Under the pieces are notes generated by a model that searched no databases, had not been told where the DNA came from, and saw only the letters and a list, made by a program, of their open reading frames with translations. This document shows, in pieces, positions 27,642-37,740 of a DNA stretch of 64,000 bases. The DNA comes from Pelotalea chapellei. GTDB taxonomy: Bacteria > Desulfobacterota > Desulfuromonadia > Geobacterales > Pseudopelobacteraceae. The stretch covers positions 181,257-245,256 of the forward strand of contig NZ_JAHDYS010000005.1 of NCBI RefSeq assembly GCF_018531195.1, read 5' to 3'. A program made the translations under genes and the position numbers. Position 1 is the stretch's first letter, and every line of letters begins with the position of its first letter.

Positions 27642-28856
27642 ATGCCTAAATATAACTGGGAAGCTCGCACAAAGGCAGGTGCTGCGCAAAAAGGTGTAAT
27701 TGAAGCTGCCAGCGTTGAAATTGTTGAAGCCCAACTCAGAAAATTCGGCTTTTCCAATGTATCCATAAAAGAAGCGAGTAAAGGCTTTCAGATAAAGCTT
27801 CCTTCATTCGGAGGGGGTAAGGTCGAAACAAAAGAACTGGTTATTTTTACCAGGCAATTTGCCACCATGATTGATTCGGGCCTGCCTCTGGTGCAATGCC
27901 TCGAAATCCTTTCCAGCCAGCAGGAAAACAAGACCTTCAAGGATATCCTCTTCAAGGTAAAGGAGAGCGTTGAGAGTGGCTCCACCTTTGCAGATGCCCT
28001 TGCCAGGCACCCTAAGGCGTTTGACCAGCTTTTCGTGAACCTCGTCGCCGCTGGCGAAATCGGCGGTATTCTTGATACGATTCTGCAGAGATTGGCTGCT
28101 TACATAGAAAAAGCCCAGAAGTTGAAGAAACAGATCAAAGGTGCCATGGTCTATCCGATAACCATCATGTCCATTGCGGTTATTGTTGTCGGCGTCATTC
28201 TTGTTTTTGTTATTCCTACCTTTGCCAAAATGTTTGCTGATTTCGGTGGTGAACTTCCCGCTCCAACAAAGTTCGTCATTGCCCTCAGTAATTTCCTTTC
28301 AAGGTACATCATTGTAATTATCGCCGGTTTCTACGGACTAATATGGCTGATCAAAAGATATTATGCGACGCCGGTAGGGCGTAAGAATATCGATAGAATG
28401 GCCTTAAAGGCACCCATTGCCGGTCCCCTGATCAGAAAAGTTGCAGTAGCTAAATTTACCAGGACACTGGGAACCATGGTCAGTTCCGGAGTGCCGATAA
28501 TGGACGGTCTTGAAATAGTGGCCAAAACAGCCGGAAACAAGATTGTTGAAGAGGCCATTTATGGTGTGCGCTCCGCCATTTCCGAAGGAAAAACAATGGC
28601 CGAACCTCTTGCAGCCTGTGGAGTGTTTCCTCCGATGGTGGTGCAGATGATTGCAGTCGGAGAAGCAACGGGCGCTATGGATGCAATGCTTAACAAGATT
28701 GCCGATTTTTATGATGACGAAGTCGATGATGCCGTCTCGGCTATGACTGCCATGATGGAGCCACTTTTAATGGTTTTCCTCGGCACAACGGTGGGTGGTC
28801 TGGTAGTGGCCATGTATTTGCCAATCTTCAAACTTGCAGGAGCTGTCGGCGGGTAG
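27642..28856 (+). CDS. pilC: Type IV pilus inner-membrane platform protein PilC
   Basis: 404 residues from the ATG at 27642; an ATG six bases earlier falls too close to the GAGGAG ribosome binding site. Two T2SSF domains are seen: TRQFATMIDSGLPLVQCLEILSSQ (about 66-90) and FTRTLGTMVSSGVPIMDGLEIVAKTAGN (about 270-300), each followed by hydrophobic helices. It anchors the assembly ATPases PilB and PilT to the growing pilus in the inner membrane. The pilS start is 3 bases after its stop. Confidence 0.97.
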   Translation: MPKYNWEARTKAGAAQKGVIEAASVEIVEAQLRKFGFSNVSIKEASKGFQIKLPSFGGGKVETKELVIFTRQFATMIDSGLPLVQCLEILSSQQENKTFKDILFKVKESVESGSTFADALARHPKAFDQLFVNLVAAGEIGGILDTILQRLAAYIEKAQKLKKQIKGAMVYPITIMSIAVIVVGVILVFVIPTFAKMFADFGGELPAPTKFVIALSNFLSRYIIVIIAGFYGLIWLIKRYYATPVGRKNIDRMALKAPIAGPLIRKVAVAKFTRTLGTMVSSGVPIMDGLEIVAKTAGNKIVEEAIYGVRSAISEGKTMAEPLAACGVFPPMVVQMIAVGEATGAMDAMLNKIADFYDDEVDDAVSAMTAMMEPLLMVFLGTTVGGLVVAMYLPIFKLAGAVGG

Positions 28857-28859
28857 GGC

Positions 28860-30491
28860 ATGAGACCTGAACGCAGGCTCAGCCTTTTTATATTTGCCAG
28901 GATCGTAGTTACCTTCCTGCTTCTGGCATCCACAATTGTTCTCAATCTTCAGGACCCTAAAGCCATTGACGACCTTACCTATTCAGGAATGGTCCGTTTA
29001 ATGGCTTTTTCTTTCATGTTTTCAGTGGGTTCATACTTCTTCCTTAAACTTCAACAGTACCGTCACTTCGTTACCTACCTGCAGACAATATGGGATCTTC
29101 TTTTTGTAACTGTGCTGCTTCTTTTCACCGGAGGGGTTAGTAGTCCCTATTCGTTTCTGTATCTTCTTTCCATCATGATTGCAGGGGTTCTGCTAGGCCG
29201 ACGTGAAGCCTTGTATACTGCTTCCCTCTGCGGAATCCTTTATGGTGCTATCATTGATTTCCAGTTTTTCGGTTTGCTGGCGCCTCTCGGTTTGAGCCAA
29301 TCAGCAGCCACATCACTCGGTCCCCGTCATATTTTTTACAACATCTTCCTCAATTTGATTGGCTTCTACCTTACAGCTTTCATCACTGGATACCTTTCCG
29401 GAATGGCCCGGGAAAGCGAGGAAGCTCTTCGGGAAAAAACTGTTAACTATGATGAGCTTGAACGGCTGAATACAACCATTGTGGCCAATCTCGAAAGCGG
29501 TTTGATGACGATCACGTTAGAAAAGACCATTCGCGTATTCAATCGTTACGCCGAAGAATTGACCGGCAAGACTCAGGCCGAAGTATACGATATGCCGCTC
29601 AAGGATGTTTTTCCTGAGATGGCAGATATAGTTGAAGATTTGGATGCCGTTGCAAACGGAGAGTTCGAATGTCGCAGCTTTACTGACAGAACCATGATTC
29701 TTGGGTTTACTGCGGTTCCCTTCACGGATACTCAGGGCAATTGTGCTGGTGTTATTATTAACTTTAAAGATCTTACAGCACTTAAACGAATGGAAGAAGC
29801 TTTGAAGCGATCGGACAGGCTGGCTACTCTTGGAGAACTATCAGCCCGCATGGCCCATGAGATTCGCAATCCTCTTGCAGCCATGGGAGGTGCGGTACAA
29901 CTATTGGCAGAGCATGGCTCTGTTGTGGATAGCAACCAACGCCTGCTGACTATTATCATGCGCGAAGCTGACCGGTTGAACGGCCTTATTTCCGATTTTC
30001 TGACATATGCCCGTCCTGCTTCTCCCCGCAGAGGACGCCTGGAACTTGCGGAATTGGTCGAAGATGTCAGAATCCTGGTTGAATCTGATCAACGTTTCGC
30101 AGAAATGACCATTGTAAATTCTGTTCCCGCCCATTTGACCGTGACAGCTGATCCAAACCAGTTGCGTCAAGTGCTGATCAATCTGCTGCACAATGCTGCC
30201 GATGCTGCCGAACAGACCGGCCGAGTTGAAATAAAGGCTTTCGTTCAGTTAATGGGTATTGATGGTCTCAAAAAAACTCCGACTGCAGTCATAACTGTCA
30301 CCGATAATGGACCTGGTATGTCTGACGAATCCATGTCGCATCTTTTCGAGCCATTCTGGACTACCAAGCCCGAAGGAACGGGGTTAGGCCTTGCGATCAT
30401 TTATCGCATCATTGAAGCACATGGAGGCACTATCAGGGTGGAATCACCGCCTGATGTCGGTTGCCGTTTTGTAATATCTCTTCCTGCCTGA
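28860..30491 (+). CDS. pilS: PilS-like sensor histidine kinase (membrane sensor + PAS)
   Basis: 543 residues. Residues 1-185 contain about six transmembrane segments as in PilS. A PAS domain ([21 protein letters not shown], about 205-300) follows, then the dimerisation domain with the phospho-acceptor His 333 in [16 protein letters not shown], and the ATP-binding domain with [20 protein letters not shown] and GTGLGLAI. In Pseudomonas, PilS senses inner-membrane pilin and controls pilA transcription through PilR. No pilR follows here; the next gene is an ABC permease. Confidence 0.9.
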   Translation: MRPERRLSLFIFARIVVTFLLLASTIVLNLQDPKAIDDLTYSGMVRLMAFSFMFSVGSYFFLKLQQYRHFVTYLQTIWDLLFVTVLLLFTGGVSSPYSFLYLLSIMIAGVLLGRREALYTASLCGILYGAIIDFQFFGLLAPLGLSQSAATSLGPRHIFYNIFLNLIGFYLTAFITGYLSGMARESEEALREKTVNYDELERLNTTIVANLESGLMTITLEKTIRVFNRYAEELTGKTQAEVYDMPLKDVFPEMADIVEDLDAVANGEFECRSFTDRTMILGFTAVPFTDTQGNCAGVIINFKDLTALKRMEEALKRSDRLATLGELSARMAHEIRNPLAAMGGAVQLLAEHGSVVDSNQRLLTIIMREADRLNGLISDFLTYARPASPRRGRLELAELVEDVRILVESDQRFAEMTIVNSVPAHLTVTADPNQLRQVLINLLHNAADAAEQTGRVEIKAFVQLMGIDGLKKTPTAVITVTDNGPGMSDESMSHLFEPFWTTKPEGTGLGLAIIYRIIEAHGGTIRVESPPDVGCRFVISLPA

Positions 30492-30492
30492 C

Positions 30493-31659
30493 ATGAACAT
30501 ACCTCTCTCGTATAGTTTGCGGAACCTGCTCACCCGACGACTGACTACTTTTCTTACTGCATCCGGCATGGCCCTGGTGGTTTTTGTGTTCGCCTCGATT
30601 CTCATGCTTTCAGCCGGACTCGAAAAGACTCTTGTAGAGACGGGATCTGACGACAATGTGATTGTGACCCGCAAGGCTGCCAATTCTGAAGTGCAAAGCG
30701 GAGTTGAACGCCAACAGGCTGCCATTGTAGGAAGCCTGCCGAACATAGCCACAGGCAGTGATGGACAGCCCCTGACAGCCAAAGAGCTAGTGGTTTTGAT
30801 TAGCCTCTCAAAACGTGGCACCGACAAGCCTGCCAACGTTGTTATCAGGGGTATTGACAGTGCGTCACTGCAATTGCGTCCACAGGTGCATCTTGTCGAA
30901 GGACGCATGCCCCGCCAAGGGTCGCGTGAGATCATGGCAGGCAGAAGCATTGCCACTCGTTTCAAGGGAGGCGGGATAGGAGAATCGCTTCACTTTGGTA
31001 TGGCTGACTGGATTGTAGTTGGTATATTTGATGCCGGTGCCACAGGATTCAGTTCCGAAATCTGGGGTGATGCCTCCCAGTTGATGCAGGCTTTCCGCCG
31101 CCCCGTATACTCGTCGGTTACATTCAAGATGCGTAATGCGAGTGACTTTGTCAAAGTCAGGGATAAACTGGAGGGTGACCCACGCCTGACACTTGATGTA
31201 CGACGCGAAACGCAGTATTACCGTGATCAGTCTGAAGCCATGGCGAAATTCCTGCGTATTCTTGGGATTTCACTTACAGTCATTTTTTCTATGGGCGCCG
31301 TTATTGGCGCCATGATCACTATGTATGCTGCTGTTGCCAACCGGGTAGGGGAGATCGGAACTTTGCGTGCACTTGGCTTCCAACGAGGCAGCATAATGAT
31401 TTCCTTTCTGATGGAAGCTTTGTTTCTAGGTCTAATTGGAGGTATAGCCGGGCTTTTGCTTGCCTCCAGCATGCAACTGATAACCATTTCGACTATGAAC
31501 TGGCAGACTTTTTCCGAACTGGCTTTTTCATTCACTCTCACTTTCAAAATCATGTACCAGTCCATCTTGTTTGCTCTTTTGATGGGTTTTACTGGTGGCG
31601 TAATTCCTGCTATTCGTGCCAGCAGACTAAAGATTGTGGATGCCTTGCGCAGCAGTTGA
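30493..31659 (+). CDS. ABC transporter permease, FtsX/MacB type
   Basis: 388 residues, starting 2 bases after the pilS stop. The layout is typical of MacB-family permeases: one N-terminal helix (FLTASGMALVVFVFASILML), a periplasmic domain of about 200 residues, then three C-terminal helices (ILGISLTVIFSMGAVIGAMITMYA and following), with GEIGTLRALGFQRGSI as the cytoplasmic coupling motif. No ATPase or membrane-fusion gene is adjacent, so its partners must be elsewhere. Likely substrates of such transporters include peptides, lipoproteins and cell-wall signals; none can be assigned. Confidence 0.85.
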   Translation: MNIPLSYSLRNLLTRRLTTFLTASGMALVVFVFASILMLSAGLEKTLVETGSDDNVIVTRKAANSEVQSGVERQQAAIVGSLPNIATGSDGQPLTAKELVVLISLSKRGTDKPANVVIRGIDSASLQLRPQVHLVEGRMPRQGSREIMAGRSIATRFKGGGIGESLHFGMADWIVVGIFDAGATGFSSEIWGDASQLMQAFRRPVYSSVTFKMRNASDFVKVRDKLEGDPRLTLDVRRETQYYRDQSEAMAKFLRILGISLTVIFSMGAVIGAMITMYAAVANRVGEIGTLRALGFQRGSIMISFLMEALFLGLIGGIAGLLLASSMQLITISTMNWQTFSELAFSFTLTFKIMYQSILFALLMGFTGGVIPAIRASRLKIVDALRSS

Positions 31660-31710
31660 TTATCTGAAGTATTCCTGGTAGTTCTTGTGGAAATTGAGTT
31701 TGGAGGCGGA

Positions 31711-32457
31711 GTGCAATTACTTAATGTTCTGAAGAGGCACATCATCCTGATTGCATTGTCAATCGCGTCAATCTTTCTGTATCTGATCGATTATTACATT
31801 CTTGGAAATGTTCGTGACATCGCTTCCAGCTTTATAGGTAATCTTGCATTTCTGCCTGTTTATGTAATATTTGTTACCTTGATGGTTGAACAAACCATGC
31901 GCGACCGCGAACACCAGACCATCATGCGCAAACTCAACATGGTGATTGGGGTCTTCTTCAGTGAGATCGGCAATACCCTCCTGAAAGAACTTGCTCTTTG
32001 TGTTGAATCGAAAGGTGACCTGCATGCCCAGCTACAGGTGAGTGGTCAATGGAGGGAAGCTGATTTCAAGCGGGCGCTGAACTGGCTCCAGTCGCATCAC
32101 TTCAAGGTAGACGGCAGTGGATGTGATCTTCAACGGCTGAAAGAGTTGCTGGTCTCCAGGCGCAATTTTATGGTGGGACTCCTGGAAAATCAGAATCTGC
32201 TTGAACACGAAGAATTCACCGATCTTCTCTGGGCTGTATTTCACCTGATGGAGGAGTTGGATGCTCGAAAATCCTTTCAAAACATGCCGCAATCAGACAT
32301 CGAACACATCAACGGTGATATTAATCGCGCTTTTGGTTATCTCTCCCGTGAATGGGTTCTTTATATGAAACACCTCCAACTGGATTACCCCTATCTGTTT
32401 TCCCTCGCCGTCCGTCTCAATCCGATGTTGTCACATCCCGATCCGCTGGTTTACTGA
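31711..32457 (+). CDS. Hypothetical membrane protein with cytoplasmic alpha-helical domain
   Basis: 248 residues from a GTG at 31711, with GGAGG 4 bases upstream; a GTG at 31687 is an alternative with a poorer site. Two hydrophobic helices open the protein (RHIILIALSIASIFLYLIDYYIL; FIGNLAFLPVYVIFVTLMV). The remaining 190 residues look mostly alpha-helical and charged, with no motif I recognise. The stop codon overlaps the start of the P-type ATPase gene by one base (TGATG), so the two are likely coupled and may work together. No family can be named. Confidence 0.75.
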   Translation: MQLLNVLKRHIILIALSIASIFLYLIDYYILGNVRDIASSFIGNLAFLPVYVIFVTLMVEQTMRDREHQTIMRKLNMVIGVFFSEIGNTLLKELALCVESKGDLHAQLQVSGQWREADFKRALNWLQSHHFKVDGSGCDLQRLKELLVSRRNFMVGLLENQNLLEHEEFTDLLWAVFHLMEELDARKSFQNMPQSDIEHINGDINRAFGYLSREWVLYMKHLQLDYPYLFSLAVRLNPMLSHPDPLVY

Positions 32458-35084
32458 TGCAACCGTACGCACAAAGCGTTGATGATGTTGCTCGCTCATG
32501 TGCTGTTTCTCCTGATTATGGTCTCGCCTCAGACGAAGCTACTCGCCGTCTAAGTAAACACGGAAAAAACCTGTTGATCGAAACAGGCGGCACAACATTC
32601 TGGAAGATCCTCTGGGAACAATTTACTTCCACAATGGTGCTTATGCTTCTTGCTGCAGCTATCCTCTCTCTGGTAATAGGCTCCATACGCGATGCCATAT
32701 CCATAATGGCTATTGTTTTTCTTTTTGCTTTATTGGGATTTATCCAGGAATTTCGTGCAGAACGTGCCATGCGGGCTCTCACTAAAATGGCAGCACCCAA
32801 TGTGCGAGTTCGCCGTGACGGCGAGGTGATAGAACTCCAGGCCAGCCAGCTTGTGCCCGGTGACATCGTACTGATTGAAGCTGGTAATGTAATACCTGCC
32901 GATTGTCGACTTTTCGAGGCGTTCTCGCTGAGTGTGCAGGAATCGCTGCTAACCGGAGAGGCCGATGCTGTCGAAAAGCAGATTTTTCCAGTATTTCAGG
33001 AAGGTGCGCCAATTGCTGACCAGACCAATATGATCTGGATGGGTACGGTGGTCACAACCGGACGGGGAGCTGCCATGGTGGTGGCAACCGGGATGCGAAC
33101 TGAAATGGGGCGCATAGCAGGCATGCTCCAGTCGGTGCAAAATCAATGGACACCGCTGCAGAAGCGCCTCGACCGGTTGGGAAAGTTCCTGGCAGCACTG
33201 GCTGTGGCCGTTGCCATTCTTGTGTTTGGAGTTGGTGTCTGGCGAGGCGAACCGTTACGCGAAATGCTCCTGACCGCTGTAAGTCTTGCCGTGGCTGCCA
33301 TCCCCGAAGGATTGCCGGCGGTTGTAACAATTACTCTTGCAATGGGCGCCCAACGCATGCTGAAGCAGCGTGCACTCATCCGCAGGCTCGCTGCTGTGGA
33401 AACCCTCGGCTCAGTTACAGTAATTTGTACGGATAAAACCGGCACATTGACAGAAAATCGCATGACTGTTACCCGCATGGTATCTGTTTCCCAATTGATG
33501 GGGAAGGCTGATGAGCCAACTGAAGTTGCGCGATTACGTGCCGTCTCGGTGTTGTGCAATGATGTAATGCTGCGGATAGAAAACGGCCAAAATATAGTGG
33601 TGGGCGATCCTACTGAAGCGGCACTCGTGCTTGAAGGTGCCGAGAATGGAATTTACCGCCAGGAACTGGAGACATTCTTTCCCCGAATAGCGGAAATTCC
33701 TTTCGACTCAGCCACCAAGCGCATGGTTACTATTCATGAAATTAGTAAAGAGGGATTGCTGCATCCGCTACTTGAGAAATGGAACGCACAGGCTGACGAT
33801 CGCCTGATCATTGCCAAGGGAGCTTCCGATGCAATTCTTGCCATGTGCATCGAGGGTGAGGCCGTCCATGAACAAATTAATCGGAAAGTTGATCAGCTGG
33901 CATCGCAGGGAGAACGTGTCCTTGCCTTGGCATTTCGATTGATGCGCAACGTTGAATATGCCGATCCAGAAGAAAGCACACAACAGCTATCCCTTCTTGG
34001 CCTGGTCGCCATGATGGACCCACCGCGGCAAGAAGCGGGGGAAGCAGTGCATTGCTGCCTTAAGGCTGGTATCAGGCCGATCATGATCACAGGCGATCAT
34101 CCTCTTACCGCCCAAACAATTGCTGCCCAGGTAGGTATCTTATCTCCAGGTGGGGTACTAACCGGTCCTGAACTAGACCAACTGGGGCTAAGGGGTATGA
34201 CTGAAAGGGTACAAGATGTTTCAGTGTATTCACGGGTTTCGCCCGAGCATAAGTTGCAGATTATCCAGGCATTGCAGGATCGCAACGAGATTGTTGCAAT
34301 GACTGGTGACGGCGTTAACGATGCTCCGGCACTGAAACGCGCCAGCATTGGCGTAGCCATGGGCATTACAGGTACTGATGTGGCTAAGGAATCCGCGGAT
34401 ATGGTGCTGCTCGATGATAACTTTGCCACCATAGTTTCGGCTGTAAAGGAAGGACGTACTATCTATGATAATCTTCTGAAATTTATCGAGTTTTCGGTTG
34501 CAGGCAATCTGGGTAAAATTCTGGCAGTGTTGCTGCTTCCCTTTCTAGGACTGCCAAATCCTCTGGCTCCGCTTCAGCTGCTCTGGCTTAACCTCCTGAC
34601 GGACGGTCTGCTTGGCCTTGGTATGGGAATGGAGCGGTCTGAACCGGATGTGATGAGTCGTCCTCCGTTAGCGCCGAATTCACAAATTTTCGATCGTGCC
34701 ATGCTTCGTCACACTGTCTTGACCGGCGGATTGATCGGCTTAACAACAATTCTGCTTGCCCGTCATTACTGGGGTAGCCACCCCTCCGGTACCTGGCAGA
34801 CTGTTTTGTTTACCTCCCTCGCCTTTGCACAGATTGGCCAGGCCATGTCCCTGCGCTCGCGTAGATTTTCGTTCTTGCGTATGGGATTTTTCACCAATCC
34901 TCTGCTTTTGCTCATGGTATGTACTGTCGTGATCCTTCAGCTATTGGTGGTGTATTTGCCGGTAATGCAGCCATATTTCCACACAATGCCTCTTACACTG
35001 AATAATCTGGTATGGGTACTTGTACCAGGGATCGTGGTCTTTACGGTGCTCGAAATTGAAAAACTGATTTTACGGGAAGGCTGA
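32457..35084 (+). CDS. P-type cation-transporting ATPase (P2A/Ca2+-type)
   Basis: 875 residues from the ATG at 32457; a longer frame to 32352 overlaps the upstream gene. The actuator motif TGEADAVEK, the phosphorylated Asp 326 in CTDKTGTLTE, and MTGDGVNDAPALKRASIGVAMG are intact. M4 PEGLPAVVTITLA and M6 NLLTDGLLGLGMG carry the transport-site residues expected of P2A (SERCA-like) pumps. The N-terminal cation-ATPase domain begins at about 15 (YGLASDEATRRLSKHGKN). The likely ion is Ca2+; Na+ or K+ pumps have similar sequences. It is coupled to the upstream membrane protein. Confidence 0.9.
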   Translation: MQPYAQSVDDVARSCAVSPDYGLASDEATRRLSKHGKNLLIETGGTTFWKILWEQFTSTMVLMLLAAAILSLVIGSIRDAISIMAIVFLFALLGFIQEFRAERAMRALTKMAAPNVRVRRDGEVIELQASQLVPGDIVLIEAGNVIPADCRLFEAFSLSVQESLLTGEADAVEKQIFPVFQEGAPIADQTNMIWMGTVVTTGRGAAMVVATGMRTEMGRIAGMLQSVQNQWTPLQKRLDRLGKFLAALAVAVAILVFGVGVWRGEPLREMLLTAVSLAVAAIPEGLPAVVTITLAMGAQRMLKQRALIRRLAAVETLGSVTVICTDKTGTLTENRMTVTRMVSVSQLMGKADEPTEVARLRAVSVLCNDVMLRIENGQNIVVGDPTEAALVLEGAENGIYRQELETFFPRIAEIPFDSATKRMVTIHEISKEGLLHPLLEKWNAQADDRLIIAKGASDAILAMCIEGEAVHEQINRKVDQLASQGERVLALAFRLMRNVEYADPEESTQQLSLLGLVAMMDPPRQEAGEAVHCCLKAGIRPIMITGDHPLTAQTIAAQVGILSPGGVLTGPELDQLGLRGMTERVQDVSVYSRVSPEHKLQIIQALQDRNEIVAMTGDGVNDAPALKRASIGVAMGITGTDVAKESADMVLLDDNFATIVSAVKEGRTIYDNLLKFIEFSVAGNLGKILAVLLLPFLGLPNPLAPLQLLWLNLLTDGLLGLGMGMERSEPDVMSRPPLAPNSQIFDRAMLRHTVLTGGLIGLTTILLARHYWGSHPSGTWQTVLFTSLAFAQIGQAMSLRSRRFSFLRMGFFTNPLLLLMVCTVVILQLLVVYLPVMQPYFHTMPLTLNNLVWVLVPGIVVFTVLEIEKLILREG

Positions 35085-35164
35085 AGGTACAAAGATTATT
35101 GACATGACATTGTTTTGAAGGTATCCCAAGAGCCGAAAATACCAGCCCAATGGAGGAAGATAGT

Positions 35165-35446
35165 ATGGCGAGAGCAAGTGCCCGACACATTCTGGTGTCG
35201 ACGCGAGAAGCGTGTGAAGATCTGAAAACAAAAATTGAGGCAGGAGCAGACTTTGCCGCTTGTGCCAAGGAACACTCCCAATGTCCATCCGGACGTCAGG
35301 GAGGCAATCTGGGCGAATTCGGTCCAGGTCAGATGGTCAAGGAATTTGATGAAGTGGTTTTTACCGGTGAGGTAGGCAAGGTGCATGGGCCTATTCAGAC
35401 CCAATTTGGGTTTCATCTTGTGGAGATCCTGCAGCGCACTCCCTAA
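35165..35446 (+). CDS. Parvulin-type peptidyl-prolyl cis-trans isomerase
   Basis: 93 residues from the ATG at 35165, with GGAGGAAG upstream; a nearby ATG at 35150 precedes that site and is not used. It is a single rotamase domain: ARASARHILVSTREACEDLK, FAACAKEHSQCPSGRQGGNLGEFGPGQMVKEFDEVVF, and FGFHLVEIL, the full PpiC motif set. There is no signal peptide, so it should act in the cytoplasm, as PpiC does in E. coli. A possible promoter (TTGACA at 35099, TATCCC at 35122, 17-base spacer) lies ahead. It ends before a strong terminator shared with the opposite strand. Confidence 0.92.
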   Translation: MARASARHILVSTREACEDLKTKIEAGADFAACAKEHSQCPSGRQGGNLGEFGPGQMVKEFDEVVFTGEVGKVHGPIQTQFGFHLVEILQRTP

Positions 35447-35464
35447 CATCACAACGACATTGAA

Positions 35465-35491
35465 AACGGCGGGGTTACCCCGCCGTTTTTT
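35465..35491 (+). terminator. Bidirectional terminator between the parvulin gene and the minus-strand aromatic genes
   Basis: A perfect 10-bp stem, AACGGCGGGG / CCCCGCCGTT around TTA, followed by T residues. On the other strand the A run (GAAAA) upstream gives a T-run as well, so it also closes the minus-strand genes that end at 35490. Confidence 0.9.
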
Positions 35492-35699
35492 AATCATCCT
35501 TCCTGATCCGCACCACCTGACTTACCCCGGGCATGGCCTCGATTTCATGATCATCAAGCGTCTCCGTATCACCAATTACACCGATAATAGTCCGGTTGGC
35601 TCCTGTTGATTGATGAAAATCAAAGTCCTGATTGATCAAATAGCCCTTGATCTGGTCAAGTGCTTCGTCCGGCGCGTGTTTCTTCATTATAATCAACAT
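35490..35699 (-). CDS. Stand-alone ferredoxin-like domain of DAHP synthase type
   Basis: 69 residues: MLIIMKKHAPDEALDQIKGYL, then RTIIGVIGDTETLDD and EAMPGVSQVVRI. This matches the N-terminal regulatory ferredoxin-like domain of type I-beta 3-deoxy-7-phosphoheptulonate synthases, which normally continues into the catalytic barrel. Here it stops with no barrel encoded nearby. It overlaps the chorismate mutase end by 7 bases, so the two are translationally coupled. An independent role as an aromatic-pathway sensing subunit is a reasonable inference; it may also be a reduced remnant. AGGAGA lies 10 bases upstream of the ATG. Confidence 0.72.
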   Translation of the reverse strand: MLIIMKKHAPDEALDQIKGYLINQDFDFHQSTGANRTIIGVIGDTETLDDHEIEAMPGVSQVVRIRKDD

Positions 35700-36004
35700 G
35701 AATGGTGTCTCTCCTGATCTTCTTCTTTATGCGATGTTATCCGCTCCAGGCGGCGCGATTCGTCAACCACCCTTTCAAATAGACGCACAATCGCTCCGTC
35801 GTCCAAAGGCCCCGGGTTATCTTCATTCATTCGGGCAAAAATACGCTTTTCCCGGGAAGGATCGAAAACCGGCAGGTTAAGCTCTTTTTTGAGATGCCCG
35901 ATCTCAAGGGCCAGTCGGGCGCGTTCATTGAAGATGCGCAACAGCACATCGTCCAACAGATCGATACGCTTTCGGATTTCGTTGATGTCCAAAGAGTGCT
36001 CCAT
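35693..36004 (-). CDS. Chorismate mutase (AroQ type)
   Basis: 103 residues. The AroQ fold is plain: [41 protein letters not shown], with the conserved Arg, Lys and Asp residues of the active site, and later DPSREKRIFARM and FERVVDESRRLE. It rearranges chorismate to prephenate, feeding Phe/Tyr synthesis. Its start overlaps the nadB stop (TAATG), and its end overlaps the small DAHP-type domain. The latter could confer feedback control on the mutase; that is inference. No prephenate dehydratase is fused. Confidence 0.9.
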   Translation of the reverse strand: MEHSLDINEIRKRIDLLDDVLLRIFNERARLALEIGHLKKELNLPVFDPSREKRIFARMNEDNPGPLDDGAIVRLFERVVDESRRLERITSHKEEDQERHHSC

Positions 36005-37599
36005 TAAAACTGTTTTTTGATGAAGGTATCTTTTCTGCCATTTATGTCATCACGCTCAAGATAGTCAATGGTGTAATGCAGGCCACGGGACTCTTTCCGC
36101 ATTTGTGCACAGGAGACAATTAGTTCCGCCACGGTAACAATATTGCGAAGCTCGATCAGATCCGAGGTGACAATGAAATTCCAGTAATATTCTTCGATTT
36201 CGTCCTGGATCAGTTTAATACGCCGCATAGCGCGCGCCAAACGCTTGTCGGAGCGGACGATGCCGACATAGTTCCACATGCAGCGGCGCACTTCGTCCCA
36301 GTTCTGAGAGACCACAACCATTTCATCGCTGTTGGTAGCAGTACCCGAATCCCATTCAGGGGGTATTGGCCGATCCTTAGAGAGCACTTTTATGGCTTCG
36401 ACTGAATGCTTGTAAGCCTGGCTCGCAAAGACGGCAGCCTCCAGCAATGAATTACTGGCAAGGCGATTGGCACCGTGCAATCCTGTGAAGGCCGTTTCGC
36501 CAATGGCATAAAGACCGGGTATATCAGTCTCGGCGTTAATATTGACCGCTACTCCTCCGCACAGGTAATGGGCGGCAGGTACCACCGGCAGCCATTCTTT
36601 GGTCATGTCGAGGTCAAAATCCATACAGGTCTGGTAGATGTTTGGAAAACGGCTGCGAACAAAATCTGCAGGTTCGTGGGTGATATCCAGATAGACGCAG
36701 TCATCACCGCTCGTTTTCATCTCGTTGTCGATTGCACGGGCCACGATGTCACGCGGGGCGAGATCTTTCAGTTTATGATATTTTTCCATGAATGCAGTTC
36801 CATCGCGGCGGCGCAGAATAGCTCCTTCGCCGCGTACTGCTTCGGAAATAAGAAATGACTTGGCATGTGGGTGAAACAGGGTGGTGGGGTGGAACTGCAT
36901 GAATTCCATATTGGCAACGGTGGCACCGGCGCGATACGCCATGGCCACACCATCGCCTGACGCCACGTCAGGATTGCAGGTGTACAGGTAGACTTTGCCT
37001 GCTCCTCCACAAGCAAGAAGAGTTACCTTGGCGGAAAAAGTCCTTACCCGACCTCCGTCATTGATGTCAAGGGCATAGGCGCCCAGGCAGCGGTTATCAT
37101 CACTCTTTTTAGCTACCTTTGCAGATGTGATTAGATCAATGGCAATATGGTGTTCGAAAATCTGTACATTGGGATGATTCCGGACCGCCTCGACCAGCGC
37201 GCGTTCGATCTCCCTGCCGGTGATGTCTTCTGCATGCAAGATGCGCCGGGCGCTGTGGCCACCTTCGCGGGTGAGGTCGTATGATTCGCCACTGGTAGTA
37301 AATTTGACGCCCCATTCAATAAGATTGCGAATTGTCTGAGGACCTTCTTCCACCACCATGCGTACCACGTCTTCATGACAGATGCCTGCTCCTGCCACCA
37401 TGGTGTCTTCCACATGTGCATCAAACGAATCCTCTGCAGAGAATACGGAGGCGATGCCGCCTTGGGCGTATTTGGTAGCCGATTCAGTAATTTCACGTTT
37501 GGTTACAATGGCGACGCTGCCATGATTGGCTGCCTGAAGAGCGTAGGAGAGGCCGGCTATACCGCTGCCGATTACAAGAAAATCACTTTCAATGTGCAT
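36004..37599 (-). CDS. nadB: L-aspartate oxidase
   Basis: 531 residues. FAD binding by [17 protein letters not shown] (about 10-26), then [27 protein letters not shown], and the substrate-binding region [12 protein letters not shown], all as in Nad[31 protein letters not shown] and the C-terminal [15 protein letters not shown] complete the family pattern. It oxidises aspartate to iminoaspartate for NAD synthesis. A good promoter lies upstream, and the downstream chorismate mutase and small DAHP-type domain overlap it in one operon. Confidence 0.96.
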   Translation of the reverse strand: MHIESDFLVIGSGIAGLSYALQAANHGSVAIVTKREITESATKYAQGGIASVFSAEDSFDAHVEDTMVAGAGICHEDVVRMVVEEGPQTIRNLIEWGVKFTTSGESYDLTREGGHSARRILHAEDITGREIERALVEAVRNHPNVQIFEHHIAIDLITSAKVAKKSDDNRCLGAYALDINDGGRVRTFSAKVTLLACGGAGKVYLYTCNPDVASGDGVAMAYRAGATVANMEFMQFHPTTLFHPHAKSFLISEAVRGEGAILRRRDGTAFMEKYHKLKDLAPRDIVARAIDNEMKTSGDDCVYLDITHEPADFVRSRFPNIYQTCMDFDLDMTKEWLPVVPAAHYLCGGVAVNINAETDIPGLYAIGETAFTGLHGANRLASNSLLEAAVFASQAYKHSVEAIKVLSKDRPIPPEWDSGTATNSDEMVVVSQNWDEVRRCMWNYVGIVRSDKRLARAMRRIKLIQDEIEEYYWNFIVTSDLIELRNIVTVAELIVSCAQMRKESRGLHYTIDYLERDDINGRKDTFIKKQF

Positions 37600-37644
37600 G
37601 GTGAGAGTCTCTTTCCCAAGTGAAGTGTATACAGAAAGCTAAGG

Positions 37645-37673
37645 ATTATTGTCCCCTGAATGCTGTTTGTCAA
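37645..37673 (-). promoter_or_regulatory. Promoter of the nadB operon
   Basis: On the minus strand, TTGACA (complement of 37668-37673) and AATAAT (complement of 37645-37650) have a 17-base spacer. It lies 46 bases before the nadB start codon. Confidence 0.75.
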
Positions 37674-37740
37674 GCGGAGAGCCGGTCCAGCCCCTGAGGG
37701 AAACAAAAATAGAGGAGTTATAAATAATTAAAAATTTAAA

